Assembly: GCA_019309685.1 (NCBI GenBank)
Contig: JAFDFT010000141.1
Location: 1 to 6,372 of the forward strand
DNA: 6,372 nt
DNA from: Deltaproteobacteria bacterium
Lineage (GTDB): Bacteria > Desulfobacterota > Desulfobacteria > Desulfobacterales > JAABPS01
Direction: 5' to 3'
Shown here: positions 5,944-6,372 of the stretch, in pieces
Position numbering within the stretch: the first letter of the stretch is position 1
How the letters are laid out: every line of letters starts with the position of its first letter
Translations under genes and position numbers: made by a program
Notes under the pieces: model-generated
What the model was told of the DNA's origin: nothing
The model's database searches: none
Seen by the model: the letters and a program-made list of their open reading frames with translations, nothing else

Positions 5944-6050
5944 ATAGTAAATAGTTACGAGTGAATAGTAACGAGTCAAAAGGTATCTATATCCTTTTCC
6001 ATGTCTTAACTATTTACTCGTCACCCTTAACTTTCAACTAACTATTTATT
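5939..6050. repeat. 112-bp imperfect palindrome behind the SDR gene
   Basis: Three nested inverted pairs share a centre: outer AATAAATAGT 5939-5948 with ACTATTTATT 6041-6050 (perfect 10 bp); middle ACGAGTGAATAGT 5957-5969 with ACTATTTACTCGT 6009-6021 (12 of 13, the exception a possible G-U pair); inner AAAAGG 5978-5983 with CCTTTT 5993-5998 around a 9-nt loop. The outer left arm overlaps the last codon and stop of the SDR gene. It could fold in RNA and weakly protect or end the transcript, but there is no GC-rich stem followed by a U-tract. The build resembles a dispersed palindromic repeat. Confidence 0.6.
5941..5976 (+). repeat. Degenerate heptanucleotide tandem repeat (five units)
   Basis: From the SDR stop codon onward the sequence reads as 7-nt units: TAAATAG, TAAATAG, TTACGAG, TGAATAG, TAACGAG. 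The same units appear on the opposite strand in the right arm of the palindrome (TGACGAG-TAAATAG, reverse complement of 6011-6024, and a further TAAATAG from 6043-6049). Confidence 0.6.
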
Positions 6051-6084
6051 ATATAATACGATTTTCCAAAGAAGAGAAGATCAA

Positions 6085-6188
6085 ATGATTATTGATGTCA
6101 ACTATCACCTGATGGAATCAAATTTACAACGGCAAAAGTAGATTCCATTCTGGGTGGAAATGCGGTTTCTATGCTTGGGTTGGCATGA
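6085..6188 (+). pseudogene. Relic of an amidohydrolase (amidohydrolase-2 type) gene with a large internal deletion
   Basis: An ATG at 6085 opens MIIDVNYHLM, which closely resembles the start of metal-dependent TIM-barrel amidohydrolases (MIIDxHxHxx; the first metal-binding His is Asn here). That frame stops at 6139-6141. In another frame, 6114-6188 encodes GIKFTTAKVDSILGGNAVSM followed by LGLA and a stop, which resembles the family's C-terminal end (typically KILGxNAxRLxGL). The head and tail of a ~300-residue protein therefore sit within 104 bp, out of frame with each other, as expected after deletion of most of the gene. Each match is short, so chance similarity is possible, but finding both ends in the right order and strand makes a relic the better reading. 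Confidence 0.5.
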
Positions 6189-6213
6189 AATAAGTATTTG
6201 TATTTGTGTCGTA

Positions 6214-6242
6214 TTGACATAAAACTTCAATCGATATATACT
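6214..6242 (+). promoter_or_regulatory. Sigma-70 type promoter for the DegV-family gene
   Basis: TTGACA (6214-6219, perfect -35) and TATACT (6237-6242, 5 of 6 to the -10 consensus) are separated by exactly 17 nt. Transcription should start near 6249, leaving a ~30-nt leader with the ribosome binding site GAGGTG at 6268-6273. It is the strongest promoter match in the window and marks the DegV-family gene as a separate transcription unit. Confidence 0.75.
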
Positions 6243-6278
6243 ACTTCTTTTAATTTGAAAAAGAACTGAGGTGTAATT

Positions 6279-6372
6279 ATGGCGCAGAAAGTGGGCATTG
6301 TTGTGGATAGCCCTGCCGATTTTCCGGAGGGAATGGTTGAAAAACACGGGATTCACATACTTCCTGTACATA
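6279..6372 (+). CDS. DegV-family protein, 3' truncated by window
   Basis: Only the first 31 codons are present: MAQKVGIVVDSPADFPEGMV and then EKHGIHILPVH. This matches the beginning of DegV (EDD-fold) proteins, whose N-terminus runs as a short strand, a DS-x-ADLP loop and a (I/V)xVLP strand. DegV proteins bind a fatty acid; in Gram-positive bacteria FakB hands it to the kinase FakA, and other members are fused to a DAK/DhaK-like domain. Which form this is cannot be seen. ATG at 6279 has GAGGTG at 6268-6273 with 5-nt spacing, and a clear promoter lies at 6214-6242, so it is expressed independently of the upstream acyl-CoA genes. A fatty-acid-binding role next to CoA-ester genes may be coincidence. 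Leu of the usual ADLP is Phe (ADFP), a conservative change. Confidence 0.72.
   Translation, partial: MAQKVGIVVDSPADFPEGMVEKHGIHILPVH

Noticed and set aside
5978..5998. AAAAGG/CCTTTT hairpin as an intrinsic terminator after the SDR gene
   Set aside because: The stem is short and weak, and the T run is part of the stem and followed by CC rather than forming a U-tract.
5941..6049. Heptad array as a CRISPR remnant
   Set aside because: The units are 7 nt with no spacers and no cas genes nearby.
6105..6371. 88-codon - strand frame at the right edge
   Set aside because: It runs across a good + strand promoter and the start of the DegV-family gene, and its sequence matches nothing I know.

Overview
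The window is about 6.4 kb of bacterial DNA with every recognisable gene on the + strand. Moderate, somewhat AT-leaning composition (judged by eye), strong AAGGAG-type ribosome binding sites, and a CoA ligase / acyl-CoA dehydrogenase / SCP2-type thiolase / TetR / SDR set point to a free-living bacterium that degrades lipids or aromatic acids. My best guess is a sulfate-reducing or related member of the Desulfobacterota (former Deltaproteobacteria). That is inference from gene content; no marker gene is present to prove it.

Layout. 1-1277: 3' part of an AMP-forming acyl-CoA synthetase whose first ~100 residues lie outside the window. 1278-1483: a gap holding a doubtful 25-codon ORF. 1484-2716: acyl-CoA dehydrogenase. 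2778-4061: SCP2-type thiolase-like protein. 4062-4384: non-coding, with a 141-bp segment bounded by 18-bp inverted repeats, a near-perfect 21-bp palindrome that may be an operator, and a GC-richer stretch with several nested hairpins. 4385-4990: TetR-family regulator starting at TTG. 5104-5943: classical short-chain dehydrogenase starting at GTG. 5944-6278: heptanucleotide repeats forming a 112-bp imperfect palindrome, an apparent relic of an amidohydrolase gene, and a textbook sigma-70 promoter. 6279-6372: first 31 codons of a DegV-family protein.

How the genes may work together. The ligase would activate a carboxylic acid to its CoA thioester, the dehydrogenase would introduce a double bond, the SDR could oxidise a hydroxyacyl-CoA, and the thiolase-like enzyme would cleave (or form) a C-C bond. 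This resembles a beta-oxidation-like module under a TetR repressor that probably senses an acyl-CoA or free acid. No enoyl-CoA hydratase, electron-transfer flavoprotein or DUF35 partner is present in the window, so the pathway is incomplete as seen.

The most interesting point is that all three upstream enzymes carry non-canonical residues at positions that are normally catalytic: Arg for Lys in the ligase A10 motif, Asp for Glu at the dehydrogenase base, and Ala for Cys in the thiolase HDCF motif. The thiolase also has a ~33-residue Lys/Glu-rich insertion. The other points of interest are the two inverted-repeat elements placed directly behind stop codons and the amidohydrolase relic. I see no CRISPR array, tRNA, rRNA or complete insertion sequence, and no convincing rho-independent terminator.
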